Shown: positions 1-7,156 of the stretch, in pieces | Layout: each line of letters opens with the position of its first letter | How positions within the stretch are numbered: the stretch's first letter is position 1 | Assembly: GCA_013334565.1 (NCBI GenBank) | Contig: JAAXXI010000022.1 | Span: 1-32,659, forward strand | Origin: Chlorobiaceae bacterium | GTDB lineage: Bacteria > Bacteroidota > Chlorobiia > Chlorobiales > Chlorobiaceae | DNA: 32,659 nt | Direction of reading: 5' to 3' | The notes under the pieces: model-generated | Database searches by the model: none | Told to the model about the DNA's origin: nothing | What the model saw: the letters and a program-made list of their open reading frames with translations, nothing else | Program-made: the position numbers and the translations under genes

Positions 1-123
1 TCGAACACCTTGTCCGCTCTGGGGCAAAAAAGTGTTCGAGGTTCAACCGGATTTCCTGTTCGACCTTTGGCGGATGGAGTGTTCGAAGTTCAGCGGATTT
101 TGTGTTCGAGGTTCAACGGATTA
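1..123. repeat. Degenerate 22-25 bp tandem repeats with flanking inverted repeat
   Basis: About four head-to-tail copies of a unit with consensus GTGTTCGAGGTTCAACGGATT lie at roughly 32-56, 57-78, 79-101 and 102-123; the second copy is the most diverged. The window opens with TCGAACAC (1-8), the reverse complement of the GTGTTCGA that begins copy 1 (32-39), so the left edge can form a hairpin or marks an inverted copy. The array continues into the start of the following gene. It is not a CRISPR: there are no spacers, and the units abut and diverge. The array may extend left of the window. I do not recognise the family. Confidence 0.7.
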
Positions 124-1439
124 TGCAGATTATGAACATCATGGAATACTGGAACATGCATCATATTCCGTCCCCGGAAATGGACTCACTTGATCTTTCA
201 TGCTTTTTCATCGCACGGATATCGGGTACCATAGCAGGTGCCGCCGGGTATAAAATAATCGGACCTGAAGAAGGTAAAACCACCCTGCTTGGTATAATCC
301 CGGAATTTGCAGGCATGGGATTAGGCAGAGAGCTGCAGTTTGCCAGACTGGAAGCCATGTATAATGAGGGCGTCAGGAAAGTGACGACCAATGCAGACAG
401 ACCGGAAACCATTCTCTGGTACAAAAAGCATTACGGTTGCAAAGAGGTTGGAAAACTCGGCAAATTATGCGAATTCGGCCTGCCGGAAGTCGATCACTGG
501 ACAATGCTCGAGATGGACCTCGATGCGTACATGAAAACCAGGGAAGAACGCGAGAAGCACCGGAAGGATTATATCGAAAGCAATGACCCGCACCCGCTTT
601 CACCCTATCCCCCACTTATCATCAATGTCTGCCTTACCGGGATGGTCCCGTCAAAACTCAGCAATCCCTCTGTTCCAGTCACCCCGGATGAAATTATCGC
701 GGATGCGGTAAAAGTCTTCGATGCAGGAGCACGGGTGGTCCATATCCATGCCAGGGATAACAACGGCAACCCGACGCCGGATGCGAAAATTTATGAAACG
801 ATCATTTCCGGCATCCGCAGGGAAAGAGAAAAATTAGTCTGTTGTGTTACGACGTCCGGCAGGAACTGGAAAGAGTTTGAGCAACGTGCCGAAGTACTGT
901 ATCTCGATGGCACTGCCAAACCTGATATGGCAAGCCTTACTCTCGGGTCAATGAATTTTTTCTCAGGAGCGAGCACGAATTCGATTGAAATGATTGAACG
1001 GCTTGCCATGGCGATGAAGGAAAGGAACATAAAACCCGAAATAGAAGTGTTCGAGGCCGGAATGATCAATCTGGCCAGATACCTTGAAAGGAACGGCATC
1101 ATCGGAGGGAGAAAATATTTCAATATCCTGCTCGGCAATATCAATACGGCACCCGCCACTATCGGTACCCTGGCCTCTCTATCGGAATCTCTTCCTGAAA
1201 ACTCTGTCTGGGCGGCAGCCGGTCTCGGCCAGTTCCAACTCCCGGTCAATGCCGCAGCAATCGTGGCAGGCGGTCACGTCCGTACAGGAATCGAAGATTC
1301 ACTGTTTTACGACTACCAGCGGGAAGTTCTGGCGACAAACGAAAATCTGACAAGGCGCATCGTCCGTCTTGCCGGCGAAATGCAGCGACGAATCGCGACA
1401 CCTGAAGAAACGCGGGCATTGATGGGACTGTCAACGTGA
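102..1439 (+). CDS. GNAT acetyltransferase - BKACE (3-keto-5-aminohexanoate cleavage family) fusion protein
   Basis: This is a 445-residue two-domain protein. Residues about 10-145 look like a GNAT N-acetyltransferase, with an acetyl-CoA loop around 70-78 (AGMGLGREL). Residues about 172-445 match the beta-keto acid cleavage enzyme family (BKACE/DUF849), zinc enzymes that condense a beta-keto acid with acetyl-CoA. The zinc HxH pair is H214/H216 in VVHIHARD and the acidic ligand region is E398/D399 in GGHVRTGIED. At the position of the Glu found in GAEVTK of lysine-pathway Kce this protein has GMVPSK, so the substrate is probably not 3-keto-5-aminohexanoate. The GTG start at 102 lies inside the last tandem repeat; ATG at 123 or 132 is possible. 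The frame stays open to the window edge. The first GNAT strand seems short, so the original 5' end may have been replaced by the repeats. The fold assignment is firm; the substrate and start are not. Confidence 0.85.
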   Translation: MFEVQRIMQIMNIMEYWNMHHIPSPEMDSLDLSCFFIARISGTIAGAAGYKIIGPEEGKTTLLGIIPEFAGMGLGRELQFARLEAMYNEGVRKVTTNADRPETILWYKKHYGCKEVGKLGKLCEFGLPEVDHWTMLEMDLDAYMKTREEREKHRKDYIESNDPHPLSPYPPLIINVCLTGMVPSKLSNPSVPVTPDEIIADAVKVFDAGARVVHIHARDNNGNPTPDAKIYETIISGIRREREKLVCCVTTSGRNWKEFEQRAEVLYLDGTAKPDMASLTLGSMNFFSGASTNSIEMIERLAMAMKERNIKPEIEVFEAGMINLARYLERNGIIGGRKYFNILLGNINTAPATIGTLASLSESLPENSVWAAAGLGQFQLPVNAAAIVAGGHVRTGIEDSLFYDYQREVLATNENLTRRIVRLAGEMQRRIATPEETRALMGLST

Positions 1440-1651
1440 CCTGCGGGAACGGAGCATGCACGAAGTCGGTTATAGATTTTCGCGTTTGATTCTCCCAGTC
1501 GGAAGAAATGCTCCGATACCAGCAGCTCTTTCCGGCCAGTTCAGCAAGTTGTTCATGATTGGTTAATTGGCAGGAATTTCATTGATTGTATTTCAGTATC
1601 GGTTCCTGTCGAAGGAAAACAGCGCCTGTCCATATTCAAATCAGGATAACG

Positions 1652-2332
1652 ATGATCATTTATATCAACGACAGACCATGTGAGGCTCAGGCCGGGGATC
1701 TCCTGCTCCGGGTTGCACAGAACAACAAATGCCATATCGGTTATATCTGCGGCGGGAACGGGATCTGCCAGAGCTGTTTCGTCTATGTGAAAGAAGGTGC
1801 GGAGTTCCTTTCGGAGCCTGGCGAAGAGGAGAAGGCCTTTATCTCCCCTAAACTGCTGCATGAGGGCGGAAGGCTTGCCTGCAGGACCTTCATCAGGAGG
1901 GAAGGCAGCATAAAGGTGCTGACAAGGGCTGATAACCTGAGGCGCATCGTTCTCGGCCTCAACGTCCCGGGCTTCATAACCTATGCGCAGACTATCGGCT
2001 ACAATGTCGTGAACCAGCTTCCCGGCGGAGCGGCCAATATATTCAACCGGGTCAGGGAAGGAAGGCTCAACCCGCTCGATACATTGAAAAAAATCGGTTC
2101 AGGTATAGCCCCCGCATCGCTTTTTGCCATGAATTCTTTCATCGAAACATTCCCGTTCATGCAGTACCCGGTCTCCCTGGTCACCGGTGCAGTGAAGGGA
2201 ATCGCCTGCTCGGCGGCAACTGCGGTATCGGCGGTTTCGGGAGGGCTTCTGCAGCCTCTCTGCCCCGGAGGAACCGGTAGCGAAAAACATGAATCACAGC
2301 TTGTCGAAAAGGTCACTATCTCCCAAAAGTAA
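1652..2332 (+). CDS. Chlorosome envelope [2Fe-2S] protein, CsmI/CsmJ/CsmX family
   Basis: The product is 226 residues. Residues 1-90 form an adrenodoxin-like [2Fe-2S] ferredoxin domain with ligands C33, C39, C42 and C77 (C-x5-C-x2-C-x34-C, in YICGGNGICQSC and LACRTF). The rest is a hydrophobic Gly/Ala-rich tail (about 105-205). In green sulfur bacteria this architecture and size are typical of CsmI, CsmJ and CsmX. These proteins sit in the chlorosome envelope and are thought to pass electrons that relieve redox quenching of bacteriochlorophyll. I cannot say which of the three it is. The ATG at 1652 was chosen over the upstream in-frame start at 1586 because the ferredoxin fold begins directly at MIIYINDRPC and an AGGA lies just upstream. 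Alanine dehydrogenase follows on the same strand. Confidence 0.85.
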   Translation: MIIYINDRPCEAQAGDLLLRVAQNNKCHIGYICGGNGICQSCFVYVKEGAEFLSEPGEEEKAFISPKLLHEGGRLACRTFIRREGSIKVLTRADNLRRIVLGLNVPGFITYAQTIGYNVVNQLPGGAANIFNRVREGRLNPLDTLKKIGSGIAPASLFAMNSFIETFPFMQYPVSLVTGAVKGIACSAATAVSAVSGGLLQPLCPGGTGSEKHESQLVEKVTISQK

Positions 2333-2382
2333 GTCCCAGGCTCTTTGTTCAAGGAGTTGAGGACCGTAATCATGCATTCCGG

Positions 2383-3603
2383 ATGGGGTACACTTCTGAT
2401 ATCGGCAACATCGAGTTCGAGCTTGGCGCAAAGACCCTTGAACGCTGGCTGATCAAGCCCGAAAAAACCATGAACATCGTTCTGGGCATACCGAAGGAGC
2501 GGGCCCAGGATGAACGCAGGGTTGCCATTTCGCCTCCCGGTGTCCAGATCCTTGTCGAGCACGGTATACAAGTCGTCATCGAGGAATCGGCCGGAAAGTT
2601 CTGCAACTTCACCGATTTCGACTATTCTGAAGCCGGAGCGCTCGTCGTCAACTCCATCGACGAACTCTACAACCAGGCGAACGTCATCGTAAAGGTCTCT
2701 CCTCCGCAACCGGAAGAACTTTCGCTTCTGATCCCCGGTCAGATGCTCATTTCGGCCGTCCACCTGGGAACGGTCAGCAATCACATGATCAAAACCCTGC
2801 TGGACAGGAACATCACGGCCCTCGGGTTCGAATTCATCGAAACAAGGGACGGGGAACTGCCGATCGTCCGCACCCTGAGTGAAATCGCCGGCTCCCTCGC
2901 CATCCAGACAGCAGCCAAGTATCTGGAAACGGGATACGGGGGAAGCGGAATACTCCTCGGCGGGATAGCCGGTGTCCCTCCGGCCCATGTCACCATTATC
3001 GGCGCAGGCACCGTCGGCCTTTTCGCCGCCCAGGACGCACTCGGGCTTGGCGCCCAGGTCACCGTCATCGATAAGGAGATCAACCGGCTGAGGAGGTTCG
3101 AGGCATTTTTCAACCGGCATCTGGTCACGGCGATCGCCAACGAACACTATATATCCCAGGTCGCGAAAATGTCGGACGTCATCATCGGCGCGCTCAGCCC
3201 GCGGCAGAAAATCAGCAAACCGCTGGTCAGCGAACAGGTGGTGAAATCGATGAAACCCGGCTCGGTCATCATCGACGTCTCGATCGACCAGGGGGCATGC
3301 TTCGCAACCAGTAGGCACACGTCACACACCAACCCGATTTACGTGAAACACGGCGTCACGCACTACTGCGTGCCGAACATACCGTCAGCCGTAGCGAAAA
3401 CCGCATCGTTCGCCCTCACCAACACCCTCCTGCCCTTCCTGCTCAAGCTCACCGAACACGAAACCGTTTCGGATATCCTCTGGAAAAGCCACAGCCTTCG
3501 CAAAGGCACCTATGTCTTCAAGGGATATGTCACCAAGAAAATCGTATCCGAACTGACCGACCTGCCCTTCAGGGAGATTGACATGCTGCTTGCAGCATGC
3601 TGA
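2383..3603 (+). CDS. ald: Alanine dehydrogenase
   Basis: A 406-residue member of the alanine dehydrogenase / transhydrogenase-alpha family (L-alanine + NAD+ to pyruvate + NH4+ + NADH). The family core begins at residue 30 (MNIVLGIPKERAQDERRVAI). The substrate-binding Lys lies in VKVSPPQPEE (K104) and the active-site His in AVHLGT (H127). The NAD-binding glycine motif is IIGAGTVG (205-212), and the catalytic Asp lies in SIDQGACF (D302), followed by HYCVPNIPSAV. Length beyond the core exceeds the usual ~370 because of about 29 extra N-terminal residues. If translation starts at ATG 2470, the protein has the normal size, but no ribosome-binding site is visible there; an AAGGAG at 2351 lies well upstream of ATG 2383. 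The stop is 7 bp from the stop of the convergent crtH. Confidence 0.9.
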   Translation: MGYTSDIGNIEFELGAKTLERWLIKPEKTMNIVLGIPKERAQDERRVAISPPGVQILVEHGIQVVIEESAGKFCNFTDFDYSEAGALVVNSIDELYNQANVIVKVSPPQPEELSLLIPGQMLISAVHLGTVSNHMIKTLLDRNITALGFEFIETRDGELPIVRTLSEIAGSLAIQTAAKYLETGYGGSGILLGGIAGVPPAHVTIIGAGTVGLFAAQDALGLGAQVTVIDKEINRLRRFEAFFNRHLVTAIANEHYISQVAKMSDVIIGALSPRQKISKPLVSEQVVKSMKPGSVIIDVSIDQGACFATSRHTSHTNPIYVKHGVTHYCVPNIPSAVAKTASFALTNTLLPFLLKLTEHETVSDILWKSHSLRKGTYVFKGYVTKKIVSELTDLPFREIDMLLAAC

Positions 3604-3610
3604 ACAAGCT

Positions 3611-5137
3611 TCAACCGAGGTAATCGAGAGGCTTGCCAAGTTTTCTTGCGATATAGGATGCGCAGGATACCCCTGAATAGGTGACCGCGATTACCCCCTG
3701 TCCCGGGAAGGTGCTGTCTCCGGCAAGGTAGAGGTTTCCGACCGGCGTGGAGTTCTGCGGCTTCTGCAGGATGTTCTGTCCTGGTTTCAGCAGAGGGCCG
3801 TATGATCCCTTGTACCGGTTGAGGTAGCGCTCGTGCGTAAGCGGCGAGGCAAGCACCTTGAGCTCCACTGCTTTCGAAAGTCCTGGCAGGATTCGTTCCG
3901 TCCTCGAGATAACGGATGCAGCGAGCGCATCTTTGGCTTCCCGGTAAGCGTCACTCCCCCTCGAAAACCGATCCCACTCTTCGGCTTCAGCGGTGACAAA
4001 CGCATGAATGGTATGCTTTCCCTGAGGTGCAAGTGAAGGATCGAGAATGCTCGGTGCTGAAAAATAGATCGTGCCGCCAGGACTGGAGTAGCTTTTCCAG
4101 TCGTCAACCAGGATATGGTGCACGAAAAACTCTGCCGGAATGACCGATGCATCGACGCCGAGGTAAAGTTGAAACCAGCTCGGAGAACACAGAAAACGGT
4201 TTTTGGGAACACTGAACCTCGGGTCTCCGACAAGCCGTTCGAAAGTATCCCAGATCGTTGCATTGCTGACCACTGCCCTGGCAAAATGTTCGCTTCCGTC
4301 GGAAAGCCTCACACCGCGGGCTATGCCATTCTCGATGATAACGGAAGAGACCTCGGCCTGGAAACGCACCCTGCCCCCGAATTTTTCGATCCCCCTGCAC
4401 AACGCTGAAGGAATTGCTCCCGAACCGCCGACAGGATAGTTGATACCTCCGTGATGACGGTCGGCAAGGCAGATGCCGGCATTGACCAGCGGCGTCGAAA
4501 CCGCATCCTGGAGCGCCCAGGAATAGGCTTCCATATCGATGAAAGAGAGCAGTTCCCTGTCGCTGATGAACTTCCTCGCGGTCCTGCCCATGGAACGGAA
4601 GGTTTTCATGGCAAGCGAAACCGTCATGAGCGGATGGTGCAGGCCGACTTCCCCCAGATGGACGATATCCTCGAGCGAACCTGCCGGAAGCGAGCTGAGG
4701 ATCCGGTAGACATCCTCGAGCTCGTCGTAAAATTTCCTGATCCCCTGGGCTTCATGGGGAAAACGTGAAACCAGCCTGTCGATGAACGCATCCCTGCTGT
4801 AGCATGCAGGAATATTGAAACCGCCGGGAAGATGAAAGTGGATCTGGACAGGGTCAGGAATCGTTTCAACCTGGATACCGAGTTTCCTGAATATTCTGGT
4901 ATGCAGGTTGAGTGTACCGCTTCGATCGTCGTCCGAGAAACCGTAAAAAACCGATGCACCTGCGTCGAATGTGTATCCCTGCCTGCTGAACGATGAACAG
5001 CTGCCGCCGGGAAACCTGTTTTTTTCAAAAACGAGCGTCGAAAAACCGCGCTCCTGCAGAAGGGCCGCCGTCGTCAATCCGCCGATACCCGATCCTATGA
5101 CAATGACATCTGCCGTTTCCTTGCCTGATTGCCCCAT
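3611..5137 (-). CDS. crtH: Carotene cis-trans isomerase (CRTISO type)
   Basis: A 508-residue FAD-dependent oxidoreductase-like protein of the phytoene desaturase superfamily. The N-terminal Rossmann motif is VIVIGSGIGGLTTAALL (11-27), followed by GGSCSSF, FDAGASVFYGFSD and PDPVQIHFHLPGG. These resemble plant and cyanobacterial CRTISO/CrtH more than CrtI-type desaturases. The C-terminal FAD motif is LYLAGDSTFPGQGV. In green sulfur bacteria lycopene is made through CrtP, CrtQ and CrtH, the last isomerising poly-cis lycopene to the all-trans form. The start at 5137 (MGQSGKET) was preferred over the in-frame start at 5320: the Rossmann strand begins right after it, an AGGA lies about 10 nt upstream, and the longer version would overlap the divergent sigma gene. 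A CrtD-like desaturase is the alternative. Confidence 0.8.
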   Translation of the reverse strand: MGQSGKETADVIVIGSGIGGLTTAALLQERGFSTLVFEKNRFPGGSCSSFSRQGYTFDAGASVFYGFSDDDRSGTLNLHTRIFRKLGIQVETIPDPVQIHFHLPGGFNIPACYSRDAFIDRLVSRFPHEAQGIRKFYDELEDVYRILSSLPAGSLEDIVHLGEVGLHHPLMTVSLAMKTFRSMGRTARKFISDRELLSFIDMEAYSWALQDAVSTPLVNAGICLADRHHGGINYPVGGSGAIPSALCRGIEKFGGRVRFQAEVSSVIIENGIARGVRLSDGSEHFARAVVSNATIWDTFERLVGDPRFSVPKNRFLCSPSWFQLYLGVDASVIPAEFFVHHILVDDWKSYSSPGGTIYFSAPSILDPSLAPQGKHTIHAFVTAEAEEWDRFSRGSDAYREAKDALAASVISRTERILPGLSKAVELKVLASPLTHERYLNRYKGSYGPLLKPGQNILQKPQNSTPVGNLYLAGDSTFPGQGVIAVTYSGVSCASYIARKLGKPLDYLG

Positions 5138-5243
5138 ATTTGTTTTCCTGTGCAGGTTCCGAAATGCAAAAAAATAATTTATATAAATTAAGTAGATTAT
5201 AGGTTGAGTTATCCCCTTAATACACCAAGGTAAAACGAATTCC
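5138..5243. promoter_or_regulatory. Divergent promoter region, crtH / ECF sigma factor
   Basis: This 106-bp AT-rich gap separates two divergent genes and must hold both promoters. It contains TATATAAATTAAG and GATTATAGG stretches that could serve as -10 elements, but no clearly spaced -35/-10 pair stands out. On the + strand an AAGG lies about 11 nt before the sigma factor ATG; on the - strand AGGA precedes crtH. Confidence 0.4.
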
Positions 5244-5873
5244 ATGGCTAAATCCGAAACGAACCATCCCGCAAAAGCCAGTTCGAAAAAAGAAACCTTG
5301 TCGCGGGAGGAAAATCTCAAACAGCTTGAATTCCAGAAGGAGGCTGTCGTTCATATCAACTCGTTATACAACTATGCACTGCACCTGACCATGAACCCTG
5401 ATGACGCCGAGGACCTGGTCCAGGAAACCTACCTGAAGGCATACCGATTTTTCAATTCTTTCGAACGGGGAACCAACTGTAAGGCATGGCTGTTTAAAAT
5501 CCTTAAAAACAATTATATCAACAGTTTTAGAAAAAATTCAAAAGAGCCCGGCAAAGTAGATTATGATCTTATAAAGGATTTCTATCATTCCATAAAGGAC
5601 ACCAGGATCGATACGAGCGAGGCCGACAGCGACTATTTCCATACCCTGCTCCCCGAAGAAGTCTATCTGGCCCTGCAGTCCCTGCCGGAAGAGTTCAGAG
5701 AAGTGATTCAGTTGTGTGATATTGAAGGATTTACATACGAAGAAATCGCAAACATGGTAGAAAGCCCTATCGGCACAGTAAGATCAAGATTGTACAGGGG
5801 AAGAAAACTGCTTCGTGCACAACTTGAAAGCTATGCGAAAAAATACGGCTATAATACCGATACAGACCAATGA
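5244..5873 (+). CDS. RNA polymerase ECF-type sigma factor
   Basis: The product is 209 residues. Sigma region 2 spans roughly 35-100, with the core-binding and -10 recognition helices in [20 protein letters not shown] and [18 protein letters not shown]. Region 4 spans about 140-195 and carries the helix-turn-helix in [20 protein letters not shown]. No sigma-70 regions 1.1 or 3 are present, which defines an ECF (group 4) factor. The next gene, 25 bp downstream, encodes a zinc-binding anti-sigma factor, so the pair probably forms a stress-responsive switch like SigR-RsrA or RpoE-ChrR. crtH is divergent and could be a target, but no promoter motif proves this. Confidence 0.93.
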   Translation: MAKSETNHPAKASSKKETLSREENLKQLEFQKEAVVHINSLYNYALHLTMNPDDAEDLVQETYLKAYRFFNSFERGTNCKAWLFKILKNNYINSFRKNSKEPGKVDYDLIKDFYHSIKDTRIDTSEADSDYFHTLLPEEVYLALQSLPEEFREVIQLCDIEGFTYEEIANMVESPIGTVRSRLYRGRKLLRAQLESYAKKYGYNTDTDQ

Positions 5874-5898
5874 GCAATACACACAAAATTTTTTTACC

Positions 5899-6153
5899 AT
5901 GAACTGCAACAAGACACGCGTGCTGATGAGCGTTGCCGTAGATGGCGAGCTTACGGTAAAAGAAGAACAGTTGTTTCTTCTCCATCTTTCTGAATGCGAG
6001 ATGTGCAGGGTCGAGTACGAAGAAGCGAAAAAAACCAAATTGATCATCAGAGAAAAAATTGTCAGGTTCAATGCCCCGGCATCCCTTGTGACCATGATCA
6101 TGCAACTTTCGGATGTGGACGCAAAAAAAGCCGAAGGCACCCTTTCCCTGTAA
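5899..6153 (+). CDS. Small zinc-binding (ZAS) anti-sigma factor
   Basis: An 84-residue protein directly downstream of the ECF sigma gene. It carries the zinc anti-sigma motif H-x3-C-x2-C at H29, C33 and C36 (LLHLSECEMC); C3 could be a fourth ligand. There is no hydrophobic segment long enough for a membrane helix, so it should be cytoplasmic like RsrA or ChrR, sensing oxidants or singlet oxygen through its zinc/thiol site instead of an envelope signal. The start at ATG 5899 (MNCNKTRV) gives a protein of family size. The longer reading frame from 5815 overlaps the sigma gene by about 60 bp and adds no recognisable sequence. No clear Shine-Dalgarno is seen. Confidence 0.8.
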   Translation: MNCNKTRVLMSVAVDGELTVKEEQLFLLHLSECEMCRVEYEEAKKTKLIIREKIVRFNAPASLVTMIMQLSDVDAKKAEGTLSL

Positions 6154-6300
6154 GACAAACCGGTTCCTCTCTGCAGCTCCCGGTCTATAAATACCGTTTT
6201 CAGGTTTGAATTGTATGAATTTATAGTTATATAACCACCTGAAAACTATTTTGATATTTACAATACAGAGCGAAATTTCCGGGATTGCCAACGGTTTGTC

Positions 6301-6690
6301 ATGAACAAGACTATAAACATTACAGACGAGGAAGTCAGGAAGCTGAACCTCAATACGCCGGATGAAATGCTTGAAGCTGTATCCAACCGCTTCAAACTGC
6401 TGTCCGAACCGATGAGGCTGAAAATTCTCCGGGTTCTTTGCGAACGGGAACATACCGTCCAGGAAATCGTCCGTGAAGTCAATGCCAGCCAGGCAAACAT
6501 TTCCAAACACCTCGCCCTCATGCACGACAACGGCATTGTCAATCGCCGCAAGGAAGGGTTGAAATGCTACTACCGCATCGCCGACGAAAGCATCGTGTGT
6601 GCATTTTACCTCATTTCCAAAAGCGTCGTTGAAAATCTGCAGGACCGCCTCAGCTGGATACAGAAAATAAACTCGAGCATTTCAGCCTGA
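6301..6690 (+). CDS. ArsR-family winged-helix transcriptional regulator
   Basis: The product is 129 residues with an ArsR/SmtB fold: dimer helix about 20-48 ([18 protein letters not shown]), recognition helix about 60-78 ([18 protein letters not shown]) and wing [16 protein letters not shown]. The classic metal site ELCVCDL is absent. Cysteines occur at 47, 89 and 100; they do not line up well with the reactive pair of the persulfide sensors SqrR/BigR, so sulfur sensing is only a possibility. The gene stands about 150 bp after the anti-sigma gene and no target operon lies beside it; its regulon is unknown. Confidence 0.85.
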   Translation: MNKTINITDEEVRKLNLNTPDEMLEAVSNRFKLLSEPMRLKILRVLCEREHTVQEIVREVNASQANISKHLALMHDNGIVNRRKEGLKCYYRIADESIVCAFYLISKSVVENLQDRLSWIQKINSSISA

Positions 6691-6871
6691 AACGCTCCAT
6701 TCCCTCCTTCCCCGGTTTTTTCACCTTACCGTAGTATATCCGTCAGCGATCGGCACGTTTATGTCTCCGGCATTACAGAGGGACTTTTCCGGTTTTACAC
6801 AGAATTTCATTCTGAGTTCCCTGTGTCCGGCCACTGACGCACTGACCATGAACAATAAATCCATGAATACC

Positions 6872-6976
6872 GGGTAGTGGGGACTGGGGACTGAGGACTG
6901 AGGGCTGAGGACTGGAGAGTAGAAAGTGGAAAGTGGGTGCTGGGTAATGGGTACTGGATAATGGGGTGTGGGATAT
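6872..6976 (+). repeat. Degenerate heptanucleotide array, 15 units in phase
   Basis: Read from 6872, the sequence divides into 15 consecutive 7-mers without an indel: GGGTAGT, GGGGACT, GGGGACT, GAGGACT, GAGGGCT, GAGGACT, GGAGAGT, AGAAAGT, GGAAAGT, GGGTGCT, GGGTAAT, GGGTACT, GGATAAT, GGGGTGT, GGGATAT. Position 7 is T in all units and position 1 is G in all but one. The interior varies, but mostly within G/A, with C nearly limited to position 6. The strand asymmetry (G-rich on +) is strong. Confidence 0.85.
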
Positions 6977-6979
6977 ACC

Positions 6980-7092
6980 GAGCCCCGTAGGGGCGGAATA
7001 TCGGTAGCCAGGGGTGCCAGCCCCTGGATGGAGGATCACAATATAATACGGGTTTCAGCTCCGCAGGAGCTGCATGGCAGGAAGTGCCGAGG
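6980..7092. repeat. Three-hairpin palindromic intergenic element
   Basis: Three perfect or near-perfect palindromes follow one another: GCCCCGTAGGGGC (6982-6994), CCAGGGGTGCCAGCCCCTGG (7008-7027) and CAGCTCCGCAGGAGCTG (7056-7072). The wording around them (GAGCCCCGTAGGGGCGGAATATCGGTAGCC, broken here as GAGCCCCGTAGG / GGCGGAATATCGGTAGCC) resembles an extragenic palindromic repeat that I believe is spread through many unrelated bacterial genomes. It would form a row of stem-loops in RNA or single-stranded DNA. No REP-associated transposase lies in this window. Confidence 0.6.
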
Positions 7093-7156
7093 ACTGGGAA
7101 GTGAGATTTTGTCCCTGTTGTCGCCGCAGTCCTTTTTGTCCCTTTGCAGTATGCCT

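Noticed and set aside
1..123. CRISPR array
   Set aside because: Repeat copies are adjacent with no spacers, they diverge from each other, and no cas gene is present.
1999..3318. Long leftward frame of 439 codons opposite the chlorosome protein and alanine dehydrogenase genes
   Set aside because: It is the antisense shadow of two well-identified genes; long antisense frames are common at this GC content.
3588..3610. Bidirectional terminator between ald and crtH (CAGCATGCTG palindrome within GCTTG...CAAGC)
   Set aside because: The dyad lies mostly inside the coding end of ald and has no T-run on either side.
6773..7039. Leftward 88-codon frame (Pro/Ser/Leu-rich) across the heptamer array
   Set aside because: It is the translation of the repeat; similar translated-repeat frames are typical annotation artefacts.
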